From NORP23 sp050302475 (lineage in GTDB: Bacteria; Pseudomonadota; Alphaproteobacteria; Rhodobacterales; Rhodobacteraceae): 64,000 bases of DNA. Shown here one piece after another: positions 35,115-43,436 of this stretch. Every line of letters starts with the position of its first letter. Within the stretch, counting starts at the first letter, position 1. Below the pieces are notes generated by a model, which saw only the letters and a list, made by a program, of their open reading frames with translations, searched no databases and was not told the origin of the DNA. Location of the stretch: positions 1 to 64,000 of the forward strand of contig JBNLBF010000006.1 in NCBI GenBank assembly GCA_050302475.1, given 5' to 3'. A program made the position numbers and the translations under genes.

Positions 35115-37289
35115 ATGAGCGAACCGGAAATCACTGACGATCTTGTCCGCGAACATGGCATCAATCAGGAGGAATATCAGCGCATTCTGGACCTGCTGGG
35201 ACGCGAGCCGACCTTCACGGAACTGGGCATCTTCTCGGCCATGTGGAACGAGCATTGTTCTTATAAGTCCTCGAAGAAATGGTTACGCACGCTGCCGACC
35301 GAAGGCCCGCAGGTGATTTGTGGACCGGGCGAGAATGCGGGCGTTGTCGATATCGGTGACGGCCAAGCCGTTGTTTTCAAAATGGAAAGCCATAACCACC
35401 CGTCCTATATCGAACCCTATCAGGGCGCGGCGACCGGGGTTGGTGGCATTCTGCGGGACGTGTTTACGATGGGTGCGCGCCCGATTGCGGCGATGAACTC
35501 GCTGTCTTTCGGGGAGCCCTCGCATCCCAAAACGCGGCAGCTATTGAATGGTGTTGTCGAGGGTGTCGGCGGCTACGGCAATTGTTTTGGTGTCCCGACC
35601 GTCGGTGGCGAGGTTCGCTTTCACAAGGCCTATAACGGCAACTGTTTGGTAAATGCCTTTGCCGCTGGCTTGGCTGACGCGGACAAAATTTTCTACTCTG
35701 CTGCGTCGGGCGTAGGGATGCCGGTTGTTTACCTTGGCGCCAAAACTGGGCGTGACGGCGTTGGCGGGGCGACGATGGCTTCGGCCGAGTTCGACGACAC
35801 GATCGAGGAAAAGCGCCCGACCGTTCAGGTGGGCGATCCGTTCACCGAAAAACGCTTGATGGAGGCGACGCTGGAGCTGATGCAGACCGGCGCGGTAATT
35901 TCTATTCAGGATATGGGCGCAGCGGGTCTGACCTGCTCGGCCGTAGAAATGGGTGATAAAGGGAACCTTGGCGTGGCGCTGGATCTGGAGAAGGTGCCGG
36001 TTCGCGAAGAAAACATGAACGCCTATGAAATGATGCTCTCCGAAAGTCAGGAACGCATGTTGATGGTGCTGAAGCCCGAGAAAGAGGCAGAGGCGAAAGC
36101 GGTGTTCGACAAGTGGGATCTGGATTTCGCGATTGTCGGCGAAACGATTGCCGAGGACCGGTTCCTGATCCGCCACAACGGGGAAGTCATGGGGGATTTG
36201 CCGCTGAAGGCGCTCTCGGGGACCGCCCCGGAATATGACCGCCCTTGGGTGGAAACTCCGCCTGCCCCTGCCTTGATAAACGTGCCCGAAGTTGATCTGC
36301 GCGAGGCGTTGCTGACCATCCTCGGCAGCCCGAACTATTCATCGCGCGCCTGGGTTTGGCAGCAATATGACCATATGGTCGGCGCTGATACCACCGTGCG
36401 ACCCGGATCGGATGCCGGGGTTGTCCGCGTGCATGGCACGGACAAAGCACTCGCGTTCACATCAGACGTAACCCCACGTTATTGCAAAGCAAATCCGTTT
36501 GAGGGTGGCAAGCAGGCGGTGGCGGAGGCGTATCGCAACCTATGTGCAACGGGGGCGAAACCGCTGGCGACGACGGATAACCTCAACTTCGGTAACCCCG
36601 AAAAGCCGGAAATCATGGGACAGTTTGTTGGCTGCATCAAAGGGATTGGCGAGGCGGTAGCGGCGCTCGATATGCCAATCGTGTCGGGCAATGTCAGCCT
36701 GTATAATGAAACCGACGGTACGGGCATCCTGCCTACGCCGACGATTGGTGCGGTTGGATTGTTGGAAAATCTGGATCAGCTGATCTCGAACCGCCCCAAC
36801 GAAGGGGACCAGTTGTTCCTGATCGGGGAGACAACGGGGCATCTGGGCCAATCCGCCCTGCTGGCCGAGCTGTTTGATCGCGAAGATGGCGATGCCCCGC
36901 ATGTCGATCTGGAAACCGAAAAGAAACATGGGGAATTTGTGCGTACCGCGAAGGCCGAGGGTCTGATCAGCGCTGCGCACGATCTTGGCGACGGTGGCCT
37001 GGCAGTCGCGGCCGTGGAAATGGGTCTGTCTGCAGGCGTCGGCGTATCCGTGATTGCCGCCGGGTCAAGCGATGCAGGCTGGTTTTACGGAGAAGATCAG
37101 GCGCGATATCTGCTGGCCTGTAGCCGCGAGAATGCTGAAGCGCTGTCTGCTCTTGCGCGCGAAGCTGGCGTGCCGCTGCGCAAAGTTGGCGGTTTTGGTG
37201 GCGAGACGATTACATTGGGTAAAATCTCGTTGCCGCTCGCAGAGGTGCGGGATGCACATTCGGGCGGGCTGCTGAAGGTCGCGCAATAA
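35115..37289 (+). CDS. purL: Phosphoribosylformylglycinamidine synthase, large subunit (PurL)
   Basis: Purine synthesis step four: FGAR plus ATP and glutamine-derived ammonia. 724 residues, the small-form PurL that works with PurQ and PurS encoded elsewhere. Signature MESHNHPSYIEPYQGAATGVGG near 82-103, with ATP and Mg ligands through DMGAAGLT. The frame is open to 35070, but the ATG at 35115 has GGAG 8 nt upstream and yields the family N-terminus MSEPEITDDLVREHG. Confidence 0.96.
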   Translation: MSEPEITDDLVREHGINQEEYQRILDLLGREPTFTELGIFSAMWNEHCSYKSSKKWLRTLPTEGPQVICGPGENAGVVDIGDGQAVVFKMESHNHPSYIEPYQGAATGVGGILRDVFTMGARPIAAMNSLSFGEPSHPKTRQLLNGVVEGVGGYGNCFGVPTVGGEVRFHKAYNGNCLVNAFAAGLADADKIFYSAASGVGMPVVYLGAKTGRDGVGGATMASAEFDDTIEEKRPTVQVGDPFTEKRLMEATLELMQTGAVISIQDMGAAGLTCSAVEMGDKGNLGVALDLEKVPVREENMNAYEMMLSESQERMLMVLKPEKEAEAKAVFDKWDLDFAIVGETIAEDRFLIRHNGEVMGDLPLKALSGTAPEYDRPWVETPPAPALINVPEVDLREALLTILGSPNYSSRAWVWQQYDHMVGADTTVRPGSDAGVVRVHGTDKALAFTSDVTPRYCKANPFEGGKQAVAEAYRNLCATGAKPLATTDNLNFGNPEKPEIMGQFVGCIKGIGEAVAALDMPIVSGNVSLYNETDGTGILPTPTIGAVGLLENLDQLISNRPNEGDQLFLIGETTGHLGQSALLAELFDREDGDAPHVDLETEKKHGEFVRTAKAEGLISAAHDLGDGGLAVAAVEMGLSAGVGVSVIAAGSSDAGWFYGEDQARYLLACSRENAEALSALAREAGVPLRKVGGFGGETITLGKISLPLAEVRDAHSGGLLKVAQ

Positions 37290-37346
37290 CGCCACCCTTG
37301 CGGGCCGGGCAATCCGCGCCTAAATTTAAGCTAACGGAGGTGCCCA

Positions 37347-37589
37347 ATGGCGATGGAAGCACGCGAAATCGAAGCGTTGATCAAGGAAAGTTTCCCAAGC
37401 GCGCAGGTAAAGATCGACGATCTGGCCGGTGACGGAAACCATTATGCTGCGACCGTTGTGGCCGAAGAATTTCGCGGGCTAAACCGAGTCAAACAGCACC
37501 AGATGGTATATGCAGCGTTAAAGGGAAAGATGGACGGCGCACAAGGAGAACTGCACGCGCTGGCGCTGACAACGAAAGCCCCCGACTGA
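37347..37589 (+). CDS. BolA family protein
   Basis: An 80-residue BolA/IbaG-type protein, with the class II KH-like fold and the conserved GLNRVKQHQMVY helix whose His (H50-H51 region) coordinates a [2Fe-2S] cluster with a CGFS glutaredoxin. ATG with GGAGG upstream. Followed after 90 nt by grxD, its expected partner in Fe-S trafficking. Confidence 0.92.
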   Translation: MAMEAREIEALIKESFPSAQVKIDDLAGDGNHYAATVVAEEFRGLNRVKQHQMVYAALKGKMDGAQGELHALALTTKAPD

Positions 37590-37679
37590 ACACATGGCGC
37601 GGGATTGCCACTTTCCTTCGCCGAAGTTACGATCTGCTCAAATTCTCCCCGGTGTGGGAGAGATAGTCAGGAGACAATA

Positions 37680-38039
37680 ATGACCGCTCAAGACACAATC
37701 AAAGCCGATATCGACGCCAACGACGTTGTGCTGTTTATGAAAGGCACCGCAACCATGCCGCAATGTGGCTTCTCCAGCCGCGTGGCCGGGGTGCTGAATT
37801 ACATGGGCGTCCAGTTCAAAGATGTGAACGTGCTGGCGGACGACGAAATCCGTCAGGGCATCAAGGATTTTTCGGACTGGCCGACCATCCCGCAGCTTTA
37901 TGTCAAAGGCGAATTTGTTGGTGGCTGTGACATCATCACCGAAATGACCCTTTCAGGTGAGTTGGATCAGCTGTTTTCCGAAAACGGCATCACGTTTGAC
38001 AAAGACGCCGCTGACAAAATCCGCGAAGCAAACGGTTAA
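37680..38039 (+). CDS. grxD: Monothiol CGFS glutaredoxin Grx4
   Basis: [2Fe-2S]-binding chaperone and carrier, 119 residues. The CGFS active site is at C29 (MPQCGFSS), with KGTATMP before it, the cis-Pro segment DWPTIPQLYVKGEFVGGCDI, and GG for glutathione binding. Start at 37680 with AGGAG upstream; the frame extends to 37605 without one. Its 3' end overlaps the convergent zapA by 4 nt. Pairs with the bolA gene. Confidence 0.96.
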   Translation: MTAQDTIKADIDANDVVLFMKGTATMPQCGFSSRVAGVLNYMGVQFKDVNVLADDEIRQGIKDFSDWPTIPQLYVKGEFVGGCDIITEMTLSGELDQLFSENGITFDKDAADKIREANG

Positions 38040-38422
38040 GTCGTCTCGATCTGCTTCGCCAGATTTTCCAATCGTTCAACTGCGTCCGAATAGGATGCAA
38101 GTGTCTCTGCTTCGGGGAAAGCTTTGGGCTGCGCGGCATTGAGGGCAGCGATTTTTGTCTCTGCCGCCCGCAGCTGATTTTCCAGCGATTTGATCCGCTC
38201 TTCCGCGGATCCGGCCTGCCACTGGTTTTCCTTGAATCGATCCGCCAGCATCAGCCCCGCCATCAGCAACATCCGCGATTCCGGTAACCGCCCTGTTTGC
38301 GTTTGCAAAGTTGAGGCCTCGATATCCAGCATCTTGGCGGCCGCCTGCAGATGCGGCTCCTCACCAGCTTCACATTGCAGTAGAAAATTTCGACCGCCGA
38401 TTTGAATGGAAACTTCAGGCAT
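38036..38422 (-). CDS. zapA: Cell division protein ZapA
   Basis: FtsZ-ring-associated protein, 128 residues. The N-terminal globular domain is EVSIQIGGRNFLLQCEAGEEPHLQAAAKMLD, followed by a long coiled coil (about 60-125) ending VERLENLAKQIE. Overlaps by 8 nt the upstream coiled-coil gene, so they are coupled. Confidence 0.92.
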   Translation of the reverse strand: MPEVSIQIGGRNFLLQCEAGEEPHLQAAAKMLDIEASTLQTQTGRLPESRMLLMAGLMLADRFKENQWQAGSAEERIKSLENQLRAAETKIAALNAAQPKAFPEAETLASYSDAVERLENLAKQIETT

Positions 38423-38642
38423 TTGTCGCCTCCATCATTTGATCAACTTTGCCGGCAATCTGATCAATCAGTTTCATATCCTCGCGCCGTTCTTGTTTGA
38501 ATTGCTGAAGCTGTTCCCTCAGCGAGGCATTCTCCGCCGCCAGGTCGCCCGAATCCTCCGGAGGTTGAGGGCTGTTTACAGCTTTTTCGATCTTTTCGAT
38601 TGCCTTCCGCAACCGATTTTCCAGGTCTTTGATTTCGCTCAT
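38415..38642 (-). CDS. Small coiled-coil protein coupled to zapA
   Basis: A 75-residue, highly charged protein predicted to be a continuous coiled coil (IKDLENRLRKAIEKIEKAV, then ENASLREQLQQFKQERRED), with a Pro-rich break near residue 27. No catalytic residue or signal peptide. Its stop overlaps the zapA start by 8 nt. A role as a ZapB-like or ZapA-partner division protein is suggested by context only. Confidence 0.75.
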   Translation of the reverse strand: MSEIKDLENRLRKAIEKIEKAVNSPQPPEDSGDLAAENASLREQLQQFKQERREDMKLIDQIAGKVDQMMEATNA

Positions 38643-38741
38643 ATCTGCTCTTCCCTGTCCGCTTATCGCCTGCGAATCGTTATTTGGGTGTCGATATTGC
38701 TATTCTAACCATTTTTGCGCCTTTTGCGCCCCCCCAAGCGC

Positions 38742-38769
38742 TTGACCGCCCGATTGGGGCTGGTAACAA
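38742..38769 (+). promoter_or_regulatory. tkt promoter candidate
   Basis: TTGACC (38742-38747), 16-nt spacer, TAACAA (38764-38769), 31 nt before the tkt ATG. The -10 is a weak match. Confidence 0.35.
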
Positions 38770-38800
38770 GGTTTTTAACAACCGGAGGTGAGGAGCCATC

Positions 38801-40822
38801 ATGAACATCGAAGACCTGAAGACACAACATCCCGATCATTGGAAGAAAGCCGCCGCGTTACGCGTTTTGGCTATGGATGCCGTTCAGGCGGCGAATTCCG
38901 GTCACCCGGGGATGCCGATGGGGATGGCAGATGTCGCAACTGTTCTGTTCGAGAAACATCTGAAATTTGATGCCGCCAACCCCGACTGGCCGGACCGCGA
39001 CAGGTTCGTCCTATCTGCAGGTCATGGGTCGATGCTTCTTTATGGTCTGCTGCACCTCACCGGGTACAAAGATATGACCATGGAGGAGATCAAGAATTTC
39101 CGTCAGCTTGGGTCAAAGACTGCGGGCCATCCAGAATATGGCCACGCCGCTGGTATTGAGACCACCACCGGACCGTTGGGTCAGGGACTGGCGACAGCCG
39201 TCGGTATGGCAATGGCGGAGCAATCAATGGCTGGTCGTTTCGGTAAAAAGATCGTCGATCATTACACCTATGTCATTGCGGGCGACGGGTGCCTGATGGA
39301 AGGTATCAGCCATGAAGCAATCGGGCTTGCCGGGGTGCAGAAGCTGGGCAAGCTGATCGTGCTTTGGGACGACAATAACATCACTATTGATGGCGAGGTC
39401 TCGGCCTCCGACGTTACTGATCAGCTCAACCGTTTTGCCGCTGCCGGCTGGTCGGTCTTCAGCTGTGACGGGCATGATCCGGAGGCAATCGATCAGGCCA
39501 TTGCGCAGGCGAAGAAAAGCCCTCTGCCTTCGTTGATCGGGTGTAAAACCCATATCGGGTTTGGCGCACCGAACAAACAGGACAGTAATAAGGCGCATGG
39601 TTCTCCGCTCGGCGAAGAGGAAATCGCCGCGACGAAGAAAATTTATGGCTGGACGGCCAAACCTTTCTCCATTCCCGCCGACGTGAAAAAAGCCTGGCAG
39701 GAAATCGGTTCCCGCGGTGAAGTTGATCGCAAAGCCTGGGAAGTAAATGTCGCGGAAAACCTGTCCGACAGGAAAAAGCAGGAATTTGATCGCGTTGTTG
39801 CCGGGGAGCCGCCGAAACGGCTGGGATCAATGCTGCGACGCCTGAAAAAGGAAATCAGCGCGGATCAACCGAAAGTCGCAACACGCAAATCTTCGGAAAT
39901 GGCACTGGCAGCATTGAACCCTGTTATGCCGGAAACCATCGGCGGTTCGGCCGATTTGACCGGCTCCAACAATACCTTGACCGAAGGTCTGGGCACATTT
40001 GATGCGGACAATCGCAAAGGGCGCTACGTATATTACGGTATTCGCGAGCACGGCATGGCCGCCGCGATGAACGGTATGGCCTTGCATGGCGGGTGCGCCC
40101 CTTACGGTGGCACGTTCCTGGTGTTCAGTGACTACGCCAAGGGCGCGATGCGTCTGTCTGCCCTGATGGGGCAACGTGTCGTGTACGTCATGACCCATGA
40201 CTCCATCGGTTTGGGCGAAGACGGTCCTACCCACCAGCCGATTGAACATTTGGCCGCATTGCGAGCGACGCCTAACATGAATGTTTTCCGTCCCGCAGAT
40301 ACGGTGGAAACCGCCGAAGCATGGGAATTGGCCATGTCGGCGAAGGACGCCCCATCGGTTCTGTCGCTGACACGTCAGGGTCTGCCAACGGTTCGCACAA
40401 AACATACCAACAAGAACCTGACCTCGCAGGGCGCTTATGTTCTGGCGGATGCGGAAGCGAAACGGCAGGTAATCCTGTTGGCAACCGGCTCCGAAGTGGC
40501 AATTGCGCTGGAGGCGAAGGCACTGCTTGAGGCTAAAGGCATCGGAACACGTGTCGTGTCCATGCCTTGCTGGGAACTGTTCGAAGCGCAGGAGGAAGCC
40601 TATCGCAAGCGCGTTCTCCCTGCCGGGTCTGTGCGTATTGGCATCGAGGCCGCCGCCCGTATGGGTTGGGACAAATGGCTAACCGGCGAGCGCGGCAATT
40701 CCAAGAAGGCCGATTTTGTCGGGATGGAAAGCTTTGGCGCCTCCGGCCCTATCGAAGATTTGTACAAACATTTCGGCATCACAGCAGAGAATGTCGTCGC
40801 CAAGGCCGAAGCATTGCTCTAA
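38801..40822 (+). CDS. tkt: Transketolase
   Basis: ThDP enzyme of the pentose phosphate and Calvin-type pathways, 673 residues, full length. ThDP/Mg motif GDGCLMEG at about 161-168. His residues in ANSGHPGMPMG and LSAGHGSMLLY contribute to the active site. The C-terminal pyrimidine-domain has GIREHGMAAAMNGMA. GGAGGTGAGGAG lies upstream. No cbb genes neighbour it, so a role in pentose metabolism is more likely than CO2 fixation. Confidence 0.97.
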   Translation: MNIEDLKTQHPDHWKKAAALRVLAMDAVQAANSGHPGMPMGMADVATVLFEKHLKFDAANPDWPDRDRFVLSAGHGSMLLYGLLHLTGYKDMTMEEIKNFRQLGSKTAGHPEYGHAAGIETTTGPLGQGLATAVGMAMAEQSMAGRFGKKIVDHYTYVIAGDGCLMEGISHEAIGLAGVQKLGKLIVLWDDNNITIDGEVSASDVTDQLNRFAAAGWSVFSCDGHDPEAIDQAIAQAKKSPLPSLIGCKTHIGFGAPNKQDSNKAHGSPLGEEEIAATKKIYGWTAKPFSIPADVKKAWQEIGSRGEVDRKAWEVNVAENLSDRKKQEFDRVVAGEPPKRLGSMLRRLKKEISADQPKVATRKSSEMALAALNPVMPETIGGSADLTGSNNTLTEGLGTFDADNRKGRYVYYGIREHGMAAAMNGMALHGGCAPYGGTFLVFSDYAKGAMRLSALMGQRVVYVMTHDSIGLGEDGPTHQPIEHLAALRATPNMNVFRPADTVETAEAWELAMSAKDAPSVLSLTRQGLPTVRTKHTNKNLTSQGAYVLADAEAKRQVILLATGSEVAIALEAKALLEAKGIGTRVVSMPCWELFEAQEEAYRKRVLPAGSVRIGIEAAARMGWDKWLTGERGNSKKADFVGMESFGASGPIEDLYKHFGITAENVVAKAEALL

Positions 40823-40840
40823 CCCTGTTAACGGGATCAA

Positions 40841-40870
40841 AACGAATACCCGGCCAAGGTCGGGTATTCG
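40841..40870 (+). terminator. Hairpin after tkt
   Basis: CGAATACCCG (40843-40852) pairs with CGGGTATTCG (40861-40870), 10 bp, loop GCCAAGGT. Only a short TTT follows, so termination efficiency is uncertain. Confidence 0.6.
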
Positions 40871-40906
40871 CGTTTCAGAAAGGAATGTGCATCCGGATGG
40901 GCAGGT

Positions 40907-41050
40907 ATGACTAACAAAACAGCCCTGTTCTTTGCGTTCCTGTTGATCGCCACTTATCTGGCTGATCGTTACTATTTCCACTGGGACCTGTTGGGGTTCT
41001 GGTTCCACCAGATCAATGGTTTTGCCGAATGGCTGTCCTTCTGGAACTAG
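40907..41050 (+). CDS. Small one-TM membrane protein downstream of tkt
   Basis: A 47-residue ORF: MTNKTALFFAFLLIATYLAD, then a Trp/His-rich segment (YYFHWDLLGFWFHQING). One hydrophobic N-terminal segment (5-18) followed by an amphipathic aromatic stretch. CAGG lies close before the ATG. It starts 85 nt after tkt, just past the tkt hairpin. A similar small ORF occurs after tkt in relatives from memory, so it is likely real; function unknown. Confidence 0.6.
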   Translation: MTNKTALFFAFLLIATYLADRYYFHWDLLGFWFHQINGFAEWLSFWN

Positions 41051-41169
41051 CCATTGGGGAGGGGCGCACGGCTTCCCCCTATATGTTGAGAATTCGTTAA
41101 CATTCTGGAATCACATATTTTTTAGCCTGCGAATCATTTTAGGGATTCCCAAGGCGAATCACTTGTGAC

Positions 41170-41523
41170 ATGATTCGTTTCAGAGGCGAAGCAATCGTCC
41201 GCGAAACGAGGCAGCAGAATTTGGAACAGGTTTCCGCCAAGAACGGATTCTTCGGTCTGATCATGTCGGCGATGATTATCGCCGGTGTTGGTCTGTTCGG
41301 CTATGCCGGGCTTCAGGGCGAATACGGCATGTTCCGCCTGTTTCAGGTCGAAGCACAAGAAGCTCATCTCCGCATGACGCTCGAAGAATTGCAGGTCCAA
41401 CGCGAAGAACTGGAAAACCGGACGGAGCGCCTGTCAAACGACTTCCTTGATCTTGATTTGCTTGACGAGCAAACCCGCAAGGTCCTCGGCATGGCGCGTG
41501 GAGACGAGATTATCATTCGTTGA
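41170..41523 (+). CDS. ftsB: FtsB/DivIC-type septum formation initiator
   Basis: Bitopic division protein, 117 residues. Basic cytoplasmic N-terminus (1-25), TM segment about 26-48 (GFFGLIMSAMIIAGVGLFGYAG, partly), then a periplasmic coiled coil (about 60-90, AHLRMTLEELQVQREELENR) and the FtsB C-terminal LDLLDEQTRKVLGMA. Upstream of pdhABC, the usual place in alphaproteobacteria. The N-terminus is longer than in E. coli FtsB and a downstream start cannot be excluded. Confidence 0.85.
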   Translation: MIRFRGEAIVRETRQQNLEQVSAKNGFFGLIMSAMIIAGVGLFGYAGLQGEYGMFRLFQVEAQEAHLRMTLEELQVQREELENRTERLSNDFLDLDLLDEQTRKVLGMARGDEIIIR

Positions 41524-41553
41524 CAAGCTGCCGCCGGCAGAGTGTTTTCAGCT

Positions 41554-42327
41554 ATGGAAAATGAAATCCCCCTGTCAGGCGGCAACATCAATGCCGAAGT
41601 TGTGCGCATAGGCGACACGGTGCGGCGGACGATCGGTCCGCATGCTGCGAATGTCCATATGTTGCTGAGGCATCTCGAGGATGCAGGCTATCCCTATACG
41701 CCCCGTTTCTTGGGAATTGACGATAAGGGTCGTGAGATTCTGTCTTTCATCTCCGGATCGCCGGACTTTCCCGACACGTTATGGACGGACGACGAAACTT
41801 TGCGGATCACGGTGCGGATGCTGCGTGAATTTCACGATGCAACTGAACCCTTGGTATCTCGGCACCCCGATGGCTGGGCATTCTCGCGTCCTGACGCCGA
41901 CGTGATCTGCCACGCGGATTTCGCCCCTTACAACATGATCTTTCGCAATAATCGCCCTGTTGGAATCATTGATCTTGATCTGGCGGGTCCGGGGCCAAGA
42001 CTGTGGGATTTGGCCTATCTGACATACTGGATGGCACCGTTGAGTTTTACCGATGGGGACATGGCGGACGCCTCAGCGCGAGAGCTGGACGGCGCGCCGC
42101 GCATCCGGGCAATTTGCACCGAATATGGCACTGACGATTTCGCTGCCCTTCTGGACATGGTGGACGAAGTTCTGCGCCACATGTGCAACCCGGCCTCCAT
42201 TCGCCAAATGGTGGGCGAGGCAGCTACTCAACGACTGGTCGACGGTGGACATATTGACCATTGGGCGCGGGAGTCTGCGGCCTTTGCCGAACATCACCCA
42301 CAGATTCTGTCCGCGCTGATGTCATAG
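41554..42327 (+). CDS. Aminoglycoside phosphotransferase-like kinase
   Basis: A 257-residue APH/choline-kinase-fold protein. The catalytic loop is CHADFAPYNMIF (H-x-D-x4-N) near 123-134, and the Mg-binding DFG equivalent is IIDLDLAGPGP. The N-lobe is short. ATG at 41554; the GTG at 41542 is four codons upstream. It lies between ftsB and pdhA, but nothing links it to either. A small-molecule kinase role is the most one can say; there is no evidence for antibiotic resistance. Confidence 0.85.
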   Translation: MENEIPLSGGNINAEVVRIGDTVRRTIGPHAANVHMLLRHLEDAGYPYTPRFLGIDDKGREILSFISGSPDFPDTLWTDDETLRITVRMLREFHDATEPLVSRHPDGWAFSRPDADVICHADFAPYNMIFRNNRPVGIIDLDLAGPGPRLWDLAYLTYWMAPLSFTDGDMADASARELDGAPRIRAICTEYGTDDFAALLDMVDEVLRHMCNPASIRQMVGEAATQRLVDGGHIDHWARESAAFAEHHPQILSALMS

Positions 42328-42370
42328 AAATGATTTTTACGAGTCCTTATAATTAAGGGAAAAAATCCGC

Positions 42371-42399
42371 GTGACCTCTCCTCCCAGATGCCGTATAAT
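42371..42399 (+). promoter_or_regulatory. pdh operon promoter
   Basis: GTGACC (42371-42376), 17-nt spacer, perfect TATAAT (42394-42399). Transcription would start about 42406, 29 nt before the pdhA ATG. A CCTTA-TAAT-TAAGG palindrome lies just upstream (42345-42358) and may bind a regulator. Confidence 0.65.
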
Positions 42400-42434
42400 A
42401 ATAGTTCAGTATTAAACCACTTCAAGGAGTGTCC

Positions 42435-43436
42435 ATGGCCGCCAAGAAGCCGAATGTCTCGAAGGAAGAACTTCTCGAGTATTACCGCGAAATGCTGCTG
42501 ATCCGTCGGTTCGAAGAAAAAGCCGGTCAGCTTTACGGAATGGGCCAGATCGGTGGGTTCTGCCACCTCTATATCGGACAGGAAGCTGTGGTTGTCGGGC
42601 TGGAAGCAACAGCCAAGGACGGCGACTCGCGCGTCACTTCTTACCGTGACCACGGCCATATGCTGGCCTGCGGGATGGACCCGAAGGGCGTGATGGCGGA
42701 ATTGACGGGGCGTGAAGGCGGCTATTCCAAGGGTAAGGGCGGCTCCATGCACATGTTCTCGAAAGAGAAGGATTTTTACGGCGGTCACGGGATCGTTGCC
42801 GCGCAGGTGCCAATTGGCACAGGGCTGGCGTTTGCCAACAAATATAAGGGCAACGACAATGTGACCTTCACCTATTTCGGTGACGGCGCTGCGAACCAGG
42901 GACAGGTTTATGAAAGCTACAACATGGCCTCGCTGTGGCAGCTGCCGGTGGTCTATGTAATCGAAAACAACAAATACGCGATGGGGACTAGTCAGAAACG
43001 CGCCTCCTCCTCGCCCAAACTTTATACTCGCGGGGAAGCGTTCGAAATCCCCGGCGAGGAAGTCGATGGAATGGATGTACAGGCCGTGAAGGCGGCCGGC
43101 GAAAAAGCCGTCGCCCACTGCCGCGCGGGCAAGGGTCCGTATATCCTTGAGATGAGCACCTATCGTTACCGTGGGCACTCCATGTCAGACCCTGCAAAAT
43201 ACCGGACCCGTGAAGAAGTCCAGAAAATGCGCGAGGAGCATGATCCGATCGAACAGGTTCGCCAGACCCTGCTGACCGGCAAACATGCCAGCGAAGACGA
43301 TCTGAAAGAGATCGATAAAGAGATCAAAGGCATCATTGCCGAGGCTGCTGAATTTGCCGGTGAAAGTCCGGAACCGTCAGTCGATGAATTGTGGACAGAT
43401 GTCTATGTCGATGAGAGCGAAGGGGAGGCAGTATAA
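42435..43436 (+). CDS. pdhA: Pyruvate dehydrogenase E1 component, alpha subunit
   Basis: ThDP-binding half of heterotetrameric E1. 333 residues; ThDP/Mg motif GDGAANQGQ at about 149-157 through ENNKYAMGT, with the HLYIGQEA and TSYRDHGH substrate regions. The ATG at 42435 has AAGGAG 5 nt upstream; the in-frame GTG two codons earlier lies in that site. Its stop overlaps the pdhB start by 1 nt. Confidence 0.97.
   Translation: MAAKKPNVSKEELLEYYREMLLIRRFEEKAGQLYGMGQIGGFCHLYIGQEAVVVGLEATAKDGDSRVTSYRDHGHMLACGMDPKGVMAELTGREGGYSKGKGGSMHMFSKEKDFYGGHGIVAAQVPIGTGLAFANKYKGNDNVTFTYFGDGAANQGQVYESYNMASLWQLPVVYVIENNKYAMGTSQKRASSSPKLYTRGEAFEIPGEEVDGMDVQAVKAAGEKAVAHCRAGKGPYILEMSTYRYRGHSMSDPAKYRTREEVQKMREEHDPIEQVRQTLLTGKHASEDDLKEIDKEIKGIIAEAAEFAGESPEPSVDELWTDVYVDESEGEAV

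Noticed and set aside
38036..38800. 6S RNA gene near zapA
   Set aside because: zapA is followed directly by the convergent grxD with a 4-nt overlap, leaving no space, and no 6S-like fold is seen upstream.
41554..42327. Aminoglycoside resistance gene
   Set aside because: APH fold only. It sits in a conserved ftsB-pdh context with normal composition and no mobile element, so it is likely a metabolic kinase.
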